Source: an uncultured bacterium (GTDB lineage: Bacteria > Patescibacteriota > CALEFQ01). From it: a stretch of 8,738 bases of DNA. How positions within the stretch are numbered: the stretch's first letter is position 1; each line of letters starts with the position of its first letter. Below the pieces are notes generated by a model. It was not told the DNA's origin and did not search any database. It saw only the letters and a list, made by a program, of their open reading frames with translations. Below are positions 1 through 6,299 of this stretch, in pieces. Location of the stretch: contig CALEFQ010000050.1 in assembly GCA_937877125.1 (NCBI GenBank), positions 1 through 8,738 on the forward strand, given 5' to 3'. Position numbers and translations under genes: made by a program.

Positions 1-44
1 CACCGAGATCTACACTCTTTCCCTACACGACGCTCTTCCGATCT
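1..44 (+). other. Illumina P5/TruSeq universal adapter remnant (non-biological)
   Basis: These 44 bases match the 3' portion of the Illumina universal (P5) adapter, including the segment around CTACACGACGCTCTTCC and the terminal CGATCT. Read on the minus strand in frame with the adjoining gene they give the tail IGRASCRERV, a well-known adapter-translation artefact, followed by a stop codon at 12-10. Genomic sequence starts at about position 45. This means the contig end was joined to untrimmed adapter and the gene next to it is cut artificially. Confidence 0.98.
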
Positions 45-45
45 C

Positions 46-387
46 GATTTTTTTCGCGAAATCAACCGCCGGTTGGACATGATAACCCTTGGTCCAGACA
101 TCATGCAACGCGGCCGCGCGCACGCAGGTCCAGACATTGGCACCTATTTTGCGGGCGAAATAATAAGCGAATTTGCTGGACAAAAGCATATGATCAAAAC
201 GCGAATGATACCGGTGATGCATAATTCGCTTCGTGTACTGGATGTCGGGCAGTATAACCAAATCCGCCACTATTTCTTGGTGGCTGGCAACCTCGCGATT
301 AAGCACTTCTTTCGCTGGCTGAGCGAAAAATTTATGCTCAATCCGCTTGGCAAAATTAATAATTAGTCGGGCTATCCGATAAGGCAT
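46..387 (-). CDS. HD-domain metal-dependent phosphohydrolase, 3' end lost to adapter junction
   Basis: N-terminal 114 codons of an HD-superfamily protein; such proteins usually hydrolyse phosphoester or phosphoanhydride bonds in nucleotides or related substrates, and the substrate here cannot be told. The visible core has HSRFDHMLLS (about residues 61-70), with His66 the likely first metal ligand, and the AAALHDV motif with His95-Asp96 as the defining HD pair, 29 residues later. The segment LHDVWTKGYHVQP resembles a family of small bacterial HD proteins that continue LHD-F-LYDW, as I recall it. The start ATG (387-385) has no Shine-Dalgarno sequence but lies about 23 nt below a consensus promoter. 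The apparent C-terminus is adapter: only sequence up to 46 is genomic, so the family's later metal ligands are missing for a technical reason and not because the gene decayed. It is divergent from dnaB. Confidence 0.85.
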
Positions 388-417
388 AATTTCGAGTTGT
401 AAATTTAATATTCAATG

Positions 418-445
418 ATTATACCTGATTTTCCTTATTTGTCAA
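418..445 (-). promoter_or_regulatory. Sigma70-type promoter for the HD-domain gene
   Basis: On the minus strand there is a perfect -35 TTGACA (445-440), a 16-bp spacer (439-424) and a perfect -10 TATAAT (423-418). The start point would be near 411, giving a leader of roughly 23 nt before the ATG at 387. Both hexamers match consensus exactly, which makes this the strongest promoter call in the window. Confidence 0.85.
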
Positions 446-454
446 TGTGGAAAA
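446..454 (-). promoter_or_regulatory. Possible single DnaA box
   Basis: The minus strand reads TTTTCCACA, which fits the relaxed DnaA-box consensus TTWTNCACA. It lies directly upstream of the -35 element of the HD gene and between the two divergent promoters, ahead of dnaB. A single 9-mer of this kind can occur by chance in a window of this size, so the call is weak. Confidence 0.3.
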
Positions 455-495
455 TACCGTGCGTAATCTGGGCAAAATCCGAGCATTGCCTAGCC

Positions 496-523
496 TTGTC
501 CGGTTTCAATCCTGTGATATACT
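496..523 (+). promoter_or_regulatory. Extended -10 promoter for dnaB-ybaB-recR
   Basis: The -35-like TTGTCC (496-501, four of six consensus bases) is followed by 16 bp and then TATACT (518-523, five of six). A TG at 515-516 makes it an extended -10 element (TGaTATACT). The predicted start lies near 530, only about 5 nt before the dnaB ATG at 535, so the message would be nearly leaderless. Confidence 0.7.
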
Positions 524-534
524 AAAATGAAGTT

Positions 535-1884
535 ATGGAACCAAACAACGAAGAAAATAGATTGCCGCCGCAAAACATTGAAGCCGAGGAATCACTGCTC
601 GGTTCAATTATGCTTGATAAAGACGCCATCGTAAAGATCGCCGACCAAATTGAGCCGGGGGATTTTTACAAAGATGCCCATCGCTTGGTTTACGAAGCAA
701 TGCTGGAATTATATGAACACCGCGACCCGATCGATGTCCTCAGCCTGTCCAACAAACTCAAGGAAAAAAAACAACTAGAGGCAGTCGGCGGCTCAACAAA
801 TTTGACCCGGCTGGTCAACGTCGTACCGACGGCCAGTAACATCACCCACTACGCCAAAATTGTTAGTGATAAATCAACATTGCGCCGACTGATCGGGGCG
901 GCCAACCATATCGGAACGCTGGGTTTTCGCGAAGACGAGGAAATCGCCAAAACGCTTGACCAAGCCGAGCAAAAACTTTTCTCGGTTTCCCAAAAATACC
1001 TGAAAGAACGTTTTATCCCGCTTAAAGACATTCTGGTGGAAGCGTTTGACCGGATTGACGACCTCCATAAATCTAGCGGCAAGCTCCGGGGTCTGCCCAC
1101 CGGATTCAAGGACTTGGATAATATTTTATCCGGCCTCCAAAAATCCGACCTGATAATTTTGGCCGCCCGACCTTCCGTTGGGAAAACCGCTCTCGCCCTG
1201 GATTTCGCCCGCCAGATCGCGGTCAATGAGAAAGTCCCGGTCGGAATTTTCAGCCTGGAAATGTCGAAAGAACAGCTGGTCGACCGGCTACTCTGCTCCG
1301 AAGCCAAGGTCGACAGCTGGAAAATGCGAACCGGCAAATTAGGAAATTCCGGCGTCGACGACGATTTCGCCCGCATCGGCGAAGCGATGGGCCGGCTGTC
1401 CGACGCCCCGATCTATATCGACGACAGCGCCAGCAGTAACGTTATGGAAATCCGAACCAAAGCGCGTCGCCTGCAACTGGAGCATAATCTGGGATTTATC
1501 GTCATTGACTACCTCCAGCTAATGGAAGGCAGTAATCCCGACAACCGCGTCCAAGAAGTTTCTGAGATTTCACGCGCCCTAAAAGGCCTGGCGCGCGAAT
1601 TGAATATTCCGGTGCTGGCCCTGTCCCAGCTCAGCCGCGCCGTCGAATCCCGCTCCCCCCAAATTCCCAAATTGTCCGATTTGCGTGAAAGCGGCTCGAT
1701 CGAACAAGATGCCGACGTGGTTCTCTTTATTTATCGCGAAGAACGAGAAAACCCTGATACCGATCGCAAGCATATCGCCGACGTCATCGTCGCCAAACAC
1801 CGCAACGGGCCAGTCGGCCAAGTGGAAATGTATTTTAGGGAAAACAGCATACGCTTCGAAAATCTCGCCAAAAACCAAAAATAG
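535..1884 (+). CDS. dnaB: Replicative DNA helicase DnaB
   Basis: Hexameric 5'-3' helicase that unwinds DNA at the replication fork and contacts primase. The 449-residue length is normal for the family. The N-terminal primase-interaction domain spans about residues 10-110, beginning with the typical PPQNIEAEESLLGSIM. After a linker comes the RecA-like domain from about 180: Walker A ARPSVGKTA (211-219; a Met is more usual in place of Val215), SLEMS with catalytic Glu242, Walker B VIDYLQLM (333-340), the SQLSR sensor segment near 364-368 and KHRNGPVG (421-428) with the presumed arginine finger Arg423. No intein is present. ATG 535 is chosen because the protein aligns with the family from there; the ATG at 527 is out of frame. 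There is no Shine-Dalgarno sequence, and the predicted leader is only about 5 nt. It heads a plus-strand cluster with ybaB and recR. Confidence 0.97.
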   Translation: MEPNNEENRLPPQNIEAEESLLGSIMLDKDAIVKIADQIEPGDFYKDAHRLVYEAMLELYEHRDPIDVLSLSNKLKEKKQLEAVGGSTNLTRLVNVVPTASNITHYAKIVSDKSTLRRLIGAANHIGTLGFREDEEIAKTLDQAEQKLFSVSQKYLKERFIPLKDILVEAFDRIDDLHKSSGKLRGLPTGFKDLDNILSGLQKSDLIILAARPSVGKTALALDFARQIAVNEKVPVGIFSLEMSKEQLVDRLLCSEAKVDSWKMRTGKLGNSGVDDDFARIGEAMGRLSDAPIYIDDSASSNVMEIRTKARRLQLEHNLGFIVIDYLQLMEGSNPDNRVQEVSEISRALKGLARELNIPVLALSQLSRAVESRSPQIPKLSDLRESGSIEQDADVVLFIYREERENPDTDRKHIADVIVAKHRNGPVGQVEMYFRENSIRFENLAKNQK

Positions 1885-1921
1885 CATTTCTTAATATCTT
1901 AATATTATTAATTTTTTTCAC
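1885..1921 (+). promoter_or_regulatory. AT-rich dnaB-ybaB gap with repeats; possible weak promoter
   Basis: The 37-nt gap is almost entirely A/T. It holds a direct repeat CTTAATAT (1890-1897 and 1898-1905), a perfect odd palindrome TTAATATTATTAA (1899-1911) and then seven T. TATTAT at 1903-1908 would pass as a -10 element about 13 nt before the ybaB ATG, but I see no -35 partner. The palindrome is too A/T-rich with too short a loop to be a convincing terminator, so a role is uncertain. Confidence 0.25.
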
Positions 1922-2206
1922 ATGTTCGACCAACTAAAAAACCTGAACAACCTACGATCCCAAGCCAACAGCTTGAAAAAATCTCTGGCTGCCGAAACTA
2001 TTACCGGCGCAGCGGTTCGCGGCCTGGTCAAAATAACCATGGACGGTAACCAGGAAATCCAAAGTGTTTTTATTGATTCGTCCCTGCTTACGCCGGAAAA
2101 TCAGGAGCACTTACAAAATGCCATCAAAGAAGCATTCCAGCGTTGCGGCCACGAATTAAAAAGCCTAATGATCCGCAAAATGCAAAGCGGCGAAATCTCG
2201 ATCTAA
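1922..2206 (+). CDS. ybaB: YbaB/EbfC-family nucleoid-associated DNA-binding protein
   Basis: Small (94 aa) YbaB/EbfC-family protein. Members form dimers that bind DNA with little sequence specificity and help organise the nucleoid; many are encoded beside recR. The recognisable features are the helical N-terminus MFDQLKNLNNLRSQ, the central strand region VRGLVKITMDGNQEIQSVFID (about residues 32-52, typical G-V-V-T-G-E-V-I-D pattern) and a C-terminal helical stretch with LKSLMIRKMQSG. It is slightly shorter than the usual 100-110 residues. Its stop codon TAA (2204-2206) is followed immediately by the recR ATG, so the two are very likely translationally coupled. The usual upstream partner in many bacteria is dnaX; here it is dnaB. 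No Shine-Dalgarno sequence precedes ATG 1922. Confidence 0.88.
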   Translation: MFDQLKNLNNLRSQANSLKKSLAAETITGAAVRGLVKITMDGNQEIQSVFIDSSLLTPENQEHLQNAIKEAFQRCGHELKSLMIRKMQSGEISI

Positions 2207-2806
2207 ATGAACATCCTGCCCGCTTCCATCCAAAACCTAATTTCCTCACTGTCTTCGCTGCCCGGAGTCGGCCCGAAAACAGCTGAGCGCCTGGCCTTTT
2301 TTCTAATTAAACAAGATCAGGAGACATTAAATAACTTTAGCCGGGCCTTCGCCGATCTAAAAAAAACCATCAAAACCTGCTCCTCCTGCCACAACTTCAC
2401 GGAATCTGATCCTTGCGTTATCTGCCGCGACCCAGCGCGCGACCAGCGAAATATCTGCGTAGTCCGCGACCCGCTCGATGTCGTCGCCCTGGAAAAAACA
2501 CGAGAGTTCCGGGGCCGATACCATGTCTTGCAGGGAGCGATCTCGCCCATTGACGGGATTGGCCCGGAAGAACTGACGATTGATCGTCTCGTGAAGCGAG
2601 TCCAGCAAGAAAAAACGGAAGAAGTTATCCTGGCCACGAATCCGACCATTGAAGGCGAAGCCACTTCGCTTTATATTTCTAAGCTTCTTAAACCGACCGG
2701 GGTCAAGCTGACCCGGATCGCGCGCGGCCTCCCGATCGGTGGCGACCTGGAATACGCCGACGAAGCGACCCTGTCACGCGCCCTGGAAGGCAGAAAAGAA
2801 TACTAG
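2207..2806 (+). CDS. recR: Recombination mediator protein RecR
   Basis: RecR acts with RecO (and RecF) to load RecA onto SSB-coated single-stranded DNA during gap repair. The 199-residue protein has the full family layout: an N-terminal helix-hairpin-helix with LPGVGPKTAERLAFFL (about 18-33), a zinc finger with four cysteines in two CxxC pairs (Cys58/Cys61 and Cys70/Cys73), a Toprim domain from about 82 (ICVVRDPLDVVALEKTREFRG region, then VILATNPTIEGEATS near 140-154) and the C-terminal signature RGLPIGGDLEYADE near 173-186. The start codon abuts the ybaB stop with no gap and has no ribosome binding site of its own, which suggests coupling. It is the last gene of the plus-strand cluster and ends 21 nt before a hairpin terminator. 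Confidence 0.97.
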   Translation: MNILPASIQNLISSLSSLPGVGPKTAERLAFFLIKQDQETLNNFSRAFADLKKTIKTCSSCHNFTESDPCVICRDPARDQRNICVVRDPLDVVALEKTREFRGRYHVLQGAISPIDGIGPEELTIDRLVKRVQQEKTEEVILATNPTIEGEATSLYISKLLKPTGVKLTRIARGLPIGGDLEYADEATLSRALEGRKEY

Positions 2807-2827
2807 ATTACCTCGCTCTTCTCAAAC

Positions 2828-2860
2828 AAAAACAGCCTCGCCTTGGCGGAGCTGTTTTTT
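2828..2860. terminator. Bidirectional intrinsic terminator between recR and rplU
   Basis: The arms AAAAACAGC (2828-2836) and GCTGTTTTT (2851-2859) pair, extended inward after one C-A mismatch by TCGCC/GGCGG, with a tight loop around CTTG. A T-run ends the plus-strand reading, and an A-rich run at 2824-2832 gives a U-tract when read on the minus strand. It therefore can end both the convergent recR (plus) and rplU (minus) transcripts. Confidence 0.9.
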
Positions 2861-2865
2861 AGCGT

Positions 2866-3171
2866 CTAGATCTTGGTTATTTCGAGAATTGTGTAATTCT
2901 GCCGATGGCCCTGCGCGCGCTGATAGCGTTTCTTGGCTTTCTTTTTGACAATCCGTAATTTTTCGCCACGCATCTCGCCGATAACTTTAGCTTCAACCGC
3001 CCGGTCTGATAAAACCGGCCGCCCGATCTTCGCGACGGTGCCGTCCCAGTGGAAAAGAGGCTTAAAAGTCATCTTGGCACCGGCCTTTTTATGGACCAAT
3101 TCCACTCTTAGCTTGGTACCCCGGGAAACCTTGTACTGCTTGGATCCCGTTTCAATAATGGCAAATTCCAT
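2866..3171 (-). CDS. rplU: 50S ribosomal protein L21 (bL21)
   Basis: A 101-residue protein that binds 23S rRNA in the large subunit. It opens MEFAIIETGSKQYKVSRG, the standard L21 start, and ends with the basic family signature KKKAKKRYQRAQGHRQNYT followed by ILEI. The length is normal (about 100-105). I chose ATG 3171; the reading frame continues upstream to a TTG at 3195, but this would add eight residues absent from the family. No Shine-Dalgarno sequence is present. In most bacteria rpmA (L27) follows rplU; here the next element is a terminator and convergent recR, so rpmA is not linked. The gene lies 40 nt downstream of the WecA-like gene on the same strand and may be cotranscribed with it or use its own weak promoter. 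Confidence 0.96.
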   Translation of the reverse strand: MEFAIIETGSKQYKVSRGTKLRVELVHKKAGAKMTFKPLFHWDGTVAKIGRPVLSDRAVEAKVIGEMRGEKLRIVKKKAKKRYQRAQGHRQNYTILEITKI

Positions 3172-3187
3172 ATATTTAATACTTATG

Positions 3188-3215
3188 ATTAACAAAGACT
3201 AAGCCAGTCTATCAA
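3188..3215 (-). promoter_or_regulatory. Weak candidate promoter for rplU
   Basis: The minus strand has TTGATA (3215-3210, five of six consensus bases), a 16-bp spacer and GTTAAT (3193-3188, four of six). The -35 overlaps the final codons of the upstream gene. The start point would be near 3181, again leaving a very short leader of about 10 nt. Several other AT-rich hexamers nearby could serve, so the placement is uncertain. Confidence 0.3.
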
Positions 3216-4345
3216 ATCTTGGGCGCCGAGTCAAGGCGGCGTTGCGACCGGCGGGACAAAAACACGCCCAAAGAAACGACGAAAACAGTCATCCCGGCAA
3301 AAACCAGCAGCAGGGCCAAGATTTTTTGTTCGCCATGTAAAACCAAGCCCAGGACGCCAAAAAATAAGGAAGGCAAGCCGATCGCCATGACTATTTGCCA
3401 CGGTTTAAGACCCAACCGCAGTAAAAGGTGGTGAATATGAGTATTATCGCCTTTGAAAGGAGACTGCCCCCTGAACAGACGACCGATAATGACCCGAGCG
3501 GTATCAATGATCGGAATCCCCATCACCAGCAAGGCGGTAGCAATTTTCCCGCCACTGAGAATCGCCAGCAGGCCCAGCATGAAGCCCATGAACCAAACGC
3601 CCCCCTCGCCGATCTGAATCTGCCCTCGCGGAAACTGATGAATCCAAACGCCTAAAATTGCGCCCGCCATGACCACGGCTAAAAAAGCTGTTTCCGGCTG
3701 ATTGACGGCCGGCATCAAACTCAGGAAAAAAATTATCAAAAAGCCGACAAAATTTATCGTGGCCGAAAGGCCGTCGATGCCGTCAATAAATTTAACCGCA
3801 TAGACCATGCCTAGCATCCAGACCAAAGTGAACAAATCAGCTCCCCAGACAATCCGGTACGGCAAATCATCAATCTGAAATATGGTGGTTGACCACTGAT
3901 CCAACCTAAATTCTTCACCAAGCGGGTTGCTGATAAAATCGATACCGATGCCGCTAGCAATCACGACAATAATGGCTAAAGCAGGAGCGACCCACTGCCA
4001 TTTGGCCGGCAATTCAAACTTATCATCAATGAATCCGCCGACAAAAAGAATTACCCCCGCGATCAAAATTCCCCAGAGATACTTAGGAAGCAAGAAGCCA
4101 CTTAACAATTGATCGGTAAAAAGCGCATAATAACCGAGCAAAACAAAAAAAGAAATAAAAATCGCCGTGCCGCCCAGCAGGGCCACCGGCTGTTTCTGGG
4201 TATGAACATCTTGAGGATGCCCGGGACGGTGCCCCCGCACTACGCCAATTCTAATCGCCCATTTTTTTACCAGGGGCACTAGCAAAAAACTAAGCGCCAG
4301 CGCGGCGATAAAGGGAAGTTGGTATAATGTCAGCCAACGATCCAT
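3212..4345 (-). CDS. WecA/TagO-type polyprenyl-phosphate sugar-1-phosphate transferase
   Basis: Integral membrane enzyme of the MraY/WecA/TagO superfamily, which transfers a sugar-1-phosphate (often GlcNAc-1-P) from a UDP-sugar to a polyprenyl phosphate, the first step of many surface glycans. The 377 residues hold about ten or eleven hydrophobic segments. Motifs in order: LLGGTAIF (56-63), FIDDKFELPAKWQ with Asp107-Asp108 (105-117), FIDGIDGLSA (186-195), a loop GQIQIGEGGVWFMG (241-254), GIPIIDTARV (276-285) and THIHHLLLRLG (302-312). The HIHH motif points to the WecA/TagO branch and away from MraY, whose substrate is UDP-MurNAc-pentapeptide. Oddities: Lys185 stands where Asn precedes the DGxDGL motif in typical members, and the usual GDxGS loop reads GEGGV. 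ATG 4345 lies three bases after the stop of the glycosyltransferase gene, indicating coupling. The sugar specificity cannot be read from sequence. Confidence 0.9.
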   Translation of the reverse strand: MDRWLTLYQLPFIAALALSFLLVPLVKKWAIRIGVVRGHRPGHPQDVHTQKQPVALLGGTAIFISFFVLLGYYALFTDQLLSGFLLPKYLWGILIAGVILFVGGFIDDKFELPAKWQWVAPALAIIVVIASGIGIDFISNPLGEEFRLDQWSTTIFQIDDLPYRIVWGADLFTLVWMLGMVYAVKFIDGIDGLSATINFVGFLIIFFLSLMPAVNQPETAFLAVVMAGAILGVWIHQFPRGQIQIGEGGVWFMGFMLGLLAILSGGKIATALLVMGIPIIDTARVIIGRLFRGQSPFKGDNTHIHHLLLRLGLKPWQIVMAIGLPSLFFGVLGLVLHGEQKILALLLVFAGMTVFVVSLGVFLSRRSQRRLDSAPKI

Positions 4346-4348
4346 GGT

Positions 4349-5905
4349 TTATTTGTTTAACGGGCTAACTCCGTCCGCCGCCGTAGTAACTTGCCCGCTT
4401 TTTGTTTTGCGAGCCTTGGGAGTGAGAAAAAATCCCATATATTTGCCGAGCATCAAGCGAGTCTGGGCGTCTAAAGCCACGAACGAGCCGAAGAAAATAG
4501 TGGAAATCGGCAACAAGCCCCACTGCATAATCATGACAAAATGGCGCCAGGGGGTATATTTTTTGGGACGAGGCGGCAAAATCAGCAGGGTCACGAACAT
4601 CGAAGTGAACATACCGATCATGGCGATGGTCATCAACACTTGGGCTACCTGCGGCAAAGATTGGGCAAAAACCGTATTAGAGTAAGCCGTGCCGCCGACC
4701 AGAAGCGGCAACCAGCCGATTACCCCGATGATAATGGCGCTAGTCGCCCAAGACAGCGCGCCGTCAAACAATATCCAGCTAAAAAACCAACGCGTCTTGG
4801 CCGGAATGACTTTGCGCTTAAGATGGAAATTATAAATAGTGTAAGGCAGGTTTTCCGTGCCCCAGGCCCAGCGTCTCTGCTGCTTGTACTGATTCACCAG
4901 GCTCTGCCAATAAGTATCAGCCAGACAAGCATCCATGGAAACAGGAAAGTTCAACGGCACCGTCTCATATTCGCCGTTGTAGTGCAACAAGCATTGCCAA
5001 AAAATCCGCGAATCCTCGGAAACATGGTCCGTGGCCCAGAAGCCGACATCAGCCAGTGCCTTGAAACTCATACTATGGCTGGAAAAAGTTACCAAGCGCT
5101 CGGGGCGACCCTGCTCCATCATTTCCCAAAAGGTAGTAGAAGTGGCGACAACACGAACGACCGCCGGCGCGTCCCAAATATTGTTGTTAAAAACCGGGAT
5201 CGGCTGGTAACTGGCCCGATCAGGACGCGGATGAGTCAGATACACATAAGCCAGGCGACCGAAATATTCGGGATGGATCTGGGTGTCAATATCAAAAACC
5301 GAAACTATTATTTTTTCGTAAGGCAGATGATGGGCATCGATATAAGCTTTTACTTTTTTTGCGCCCCAAACCTCGTTCGATCCCTTTCCGGTCAATTCAC
5401 CGGGCAGGCCGGGCGGATGACGGGTAATCTCAAAATGGCGGAAACGAGACGCGTACTTTTTTTCTATCCGGGCGGCGACGGGGCCGGTTTCTGACCAAAA
5501 CTTATCTTCGCAAGCTAAGACGACGATAAATTTTTCCAATGGATAATTAGCCCGCGCCAAAGCTTCAAAAGTTGATTCCATTACGGCCACTTCCCGGGCT
5601 ACCGGGAAAATTATCAAATGATAATAATCATTCCAGTCGCGGTCTTTTATTTTTTGCACGCGTTCCAGCCAATTGATCTTAGTGTTCTGCCGCATCTGCC
5701 GGTAGCTATCAATCAAATGGTAAGAAAGATAGGTAACCCGCATCAGCCAGTACAGGTCAAAACAGACGACAAAAATCGCGATCCATAGCGGGACGACAAA
5801 TGAAAGCACCACGCACAAGACAATCGTTCCCCAACTTAGGACCGCCGGCAAAATTTCCAAAATTCGATAATAAGTCGGCCGATGAGCCGGATTCCAATTA
5901 AACAT
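4349..5905 (-). CDS. Membrane glycosyltransferase family 2, cellulose-synthase-like
   Basis: 518-residue GT2 enzyme predicted to use a nucleotide-sugar on the cytoplasmic face and act at the membrane. Two N-terminal membrane helices (about 18-40 and 41-60) precede the catalytic GT-A domain (about 95-350), and several C-terminal helices follow (about 372-410, 428-454, 465-490). The catalytic pattern of processive GT2 enzymes is complete: acidic ACED (131-134), DxD as Asp205-Ile-Asp207, the SED motif with Glu297-Asp298 (catalytic base region) and QQRRW (342-346, QxxRW). This set is typical of cellulose, hyaluronan or poly-GlcNAc synthases, but the product here is unknown. Its ATG overlaps the end of the upstream small membrane protein by 8 nt, and its stop lies 3 nt before the WecA-like start, so the three are almost surely one operon. 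No PilZ domain is seen. Confidence 0.9.
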   Translation of the reverse strand: MFNWNPAHRPTYYRILEILPAVLSWGTIVLCVVLSFVVPLWIAIFVVCFDLYWLMRVTYLSYHLIDSYRQMRQNTKINWLERVQKIKDRDWNDYYHLIIFPVAREVAVMESTFEALARANYPLEKFIVVLACEDKFWSETGPVAARIEKKYASRFRHFEITRHPPGLPGELTGKGSNEVWGAKKVKAYIDAHHLPYEKIIVSVFDIDTQIHPEYFGRLAYVYLTHPRPDRASYQPIPVFNNNIWDAPAVVRVVATSTTFWEMMEQGRPERLVTFSSHSMSFKALADVGFWATDHVSEDSRIFWQCLLHYNGEYETVPLNFPVSMDACLADTYWQSLVNQYKQQRRWAWGTENLPYTIYNFHLKRKVIPAKTRWFFSWILFDGALSWATSAIIIGVIGWLPLLVGGTAYSNTVFAQSLPQVAQVLMTIAMIGMFTSMFVTLLILPPRPKKYTPWRHFVMIMQWGLLPISTIFFGSFVALDAQTRLMLGKYMGFFLTPKARKTKSGQVTTAADGVSPLNK

Positions 5906-6248
5906 AAAGAGTATTGGCTTGAACCACCAAAAGGGCCGCCACGATCAAGATGATCTGAGTAGCGACCGCTAAGCCTCCTAGAATTTGGGCCATTAAACGA
6001 TTTTGCTTGATGCCCCAGGCGCCTAAGAAAAAATTAAAACCGATAATAACCAAGCCCATCAACGGTAAAACAAAAAGGCTTTTCGCGGGACCAATTTGGT
6101 CGATGCCTTGCGCGACATCGTAATGCAAAATCGCCTCTTCACCGAGATTGCTCGCCTTAAAAACCAAAAACAGCCACAAAAACATGTTGCTAAGAACGCT
6201 TATACCTAAACAAATTAGGACAAAATAGCGCTTAAAATCAAAGTTCAT
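5898..6248 (-). CDS. Small membrane protein, DUF1648-like
   Basis: 116-residue integral membrane protein with no assigned function. It shows three hydrophobic segments (about 8-30, 56-77 and 85-110). Between the first two lies ILHYDVAQGIDQIGP (40-54), which resembles the DUF1648 pattern of a conserved 'HF/Y-x-x-x-G-x-x-D-x-x-G/S' loop followed by a Pro-containing membrane helix. I prefer ATG 6248 (MNFDFKRY) over the TTG at 6260 four codons upstream, because an ATG is available and nothing supports the longer form. Its last codons overlap the GT2 start (ATGTTTAA), giving an 8-nt overlap and probable translational coupling. It may be an accessory subunit or stabiliser of the glycosyltransferase, but that rests on position alone. 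Confidence 0.75.
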   Translation of the reverse strand: MNFDFKRYFVLICLGISVLSNMFLWLFLVFKASNLGEEAILHYDVAQGIDQIGPAKSLFVLPLMGLVIIGFNFFLGAWGIKQNRLMAQILGGLAVATQIILIVAALLVVQANTLYV

Positions 6249-6265
6249 AGCAGTAATCAATCAAC

Positions 6266-6299
6266 TTAAACAAAGAGCCCTGCTTATTCGGGCAAGGCT
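6266..6299 (-). terminator. Hairpin terminator downstream of sbp
   Basis: Read on the minus strand, AGCCTTGC (6299-6292) pairs with GCAGGGCT (6283-6276) as an 8-bp stem with one G-U pair and an 8-nt loop. It is followed by CTTTGTTTAA (6275-6266), a broken U-tract. It lies 26 nt below the sbp stop codon, in the right place to end the gdh-ftsQ-sbp transcript. The interrupted T-run lowers confidence. Confidence 0.6.

Noticed and set aside
10..45. C-terminal extension IGRASCRERV of the HD-domain protein
   Set aside because: It is a translation of sequencing adapter, not a protein feature.
849..1376. 175-codon open frame on the minus strand
   Set aside because: It is antisense to dnaB and rich in Ser/Arg, as expected from the reverse of a helicase coding frame.
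1899..1918. Palindrome plus T-run after dnaB as a terminator
   Set aside because: The stem is entirely A/T with a 1-nt centre, so it would not form a stable hairpin.
3172..3195. Longer rplU start at TTG 3195
   Set aside because: It adds eight residues not found in L21 proteins; ATG 3171 starts at the conserved MEFAIIETG.
4541..5494. 317-codon open frame on the plus strand
   Set aside because: It is antisense to the GT2 catalytic domain, which has full family motifs, and its own translation looks low in hydrophobic pattern and matches no family.
6249..6260. Longer start (TTG 6260) for the DUF1648-like protein
   Set aside because: An ATG four codons downstream begins just before the first membrane helix, and the extension adds nothing recognisable.
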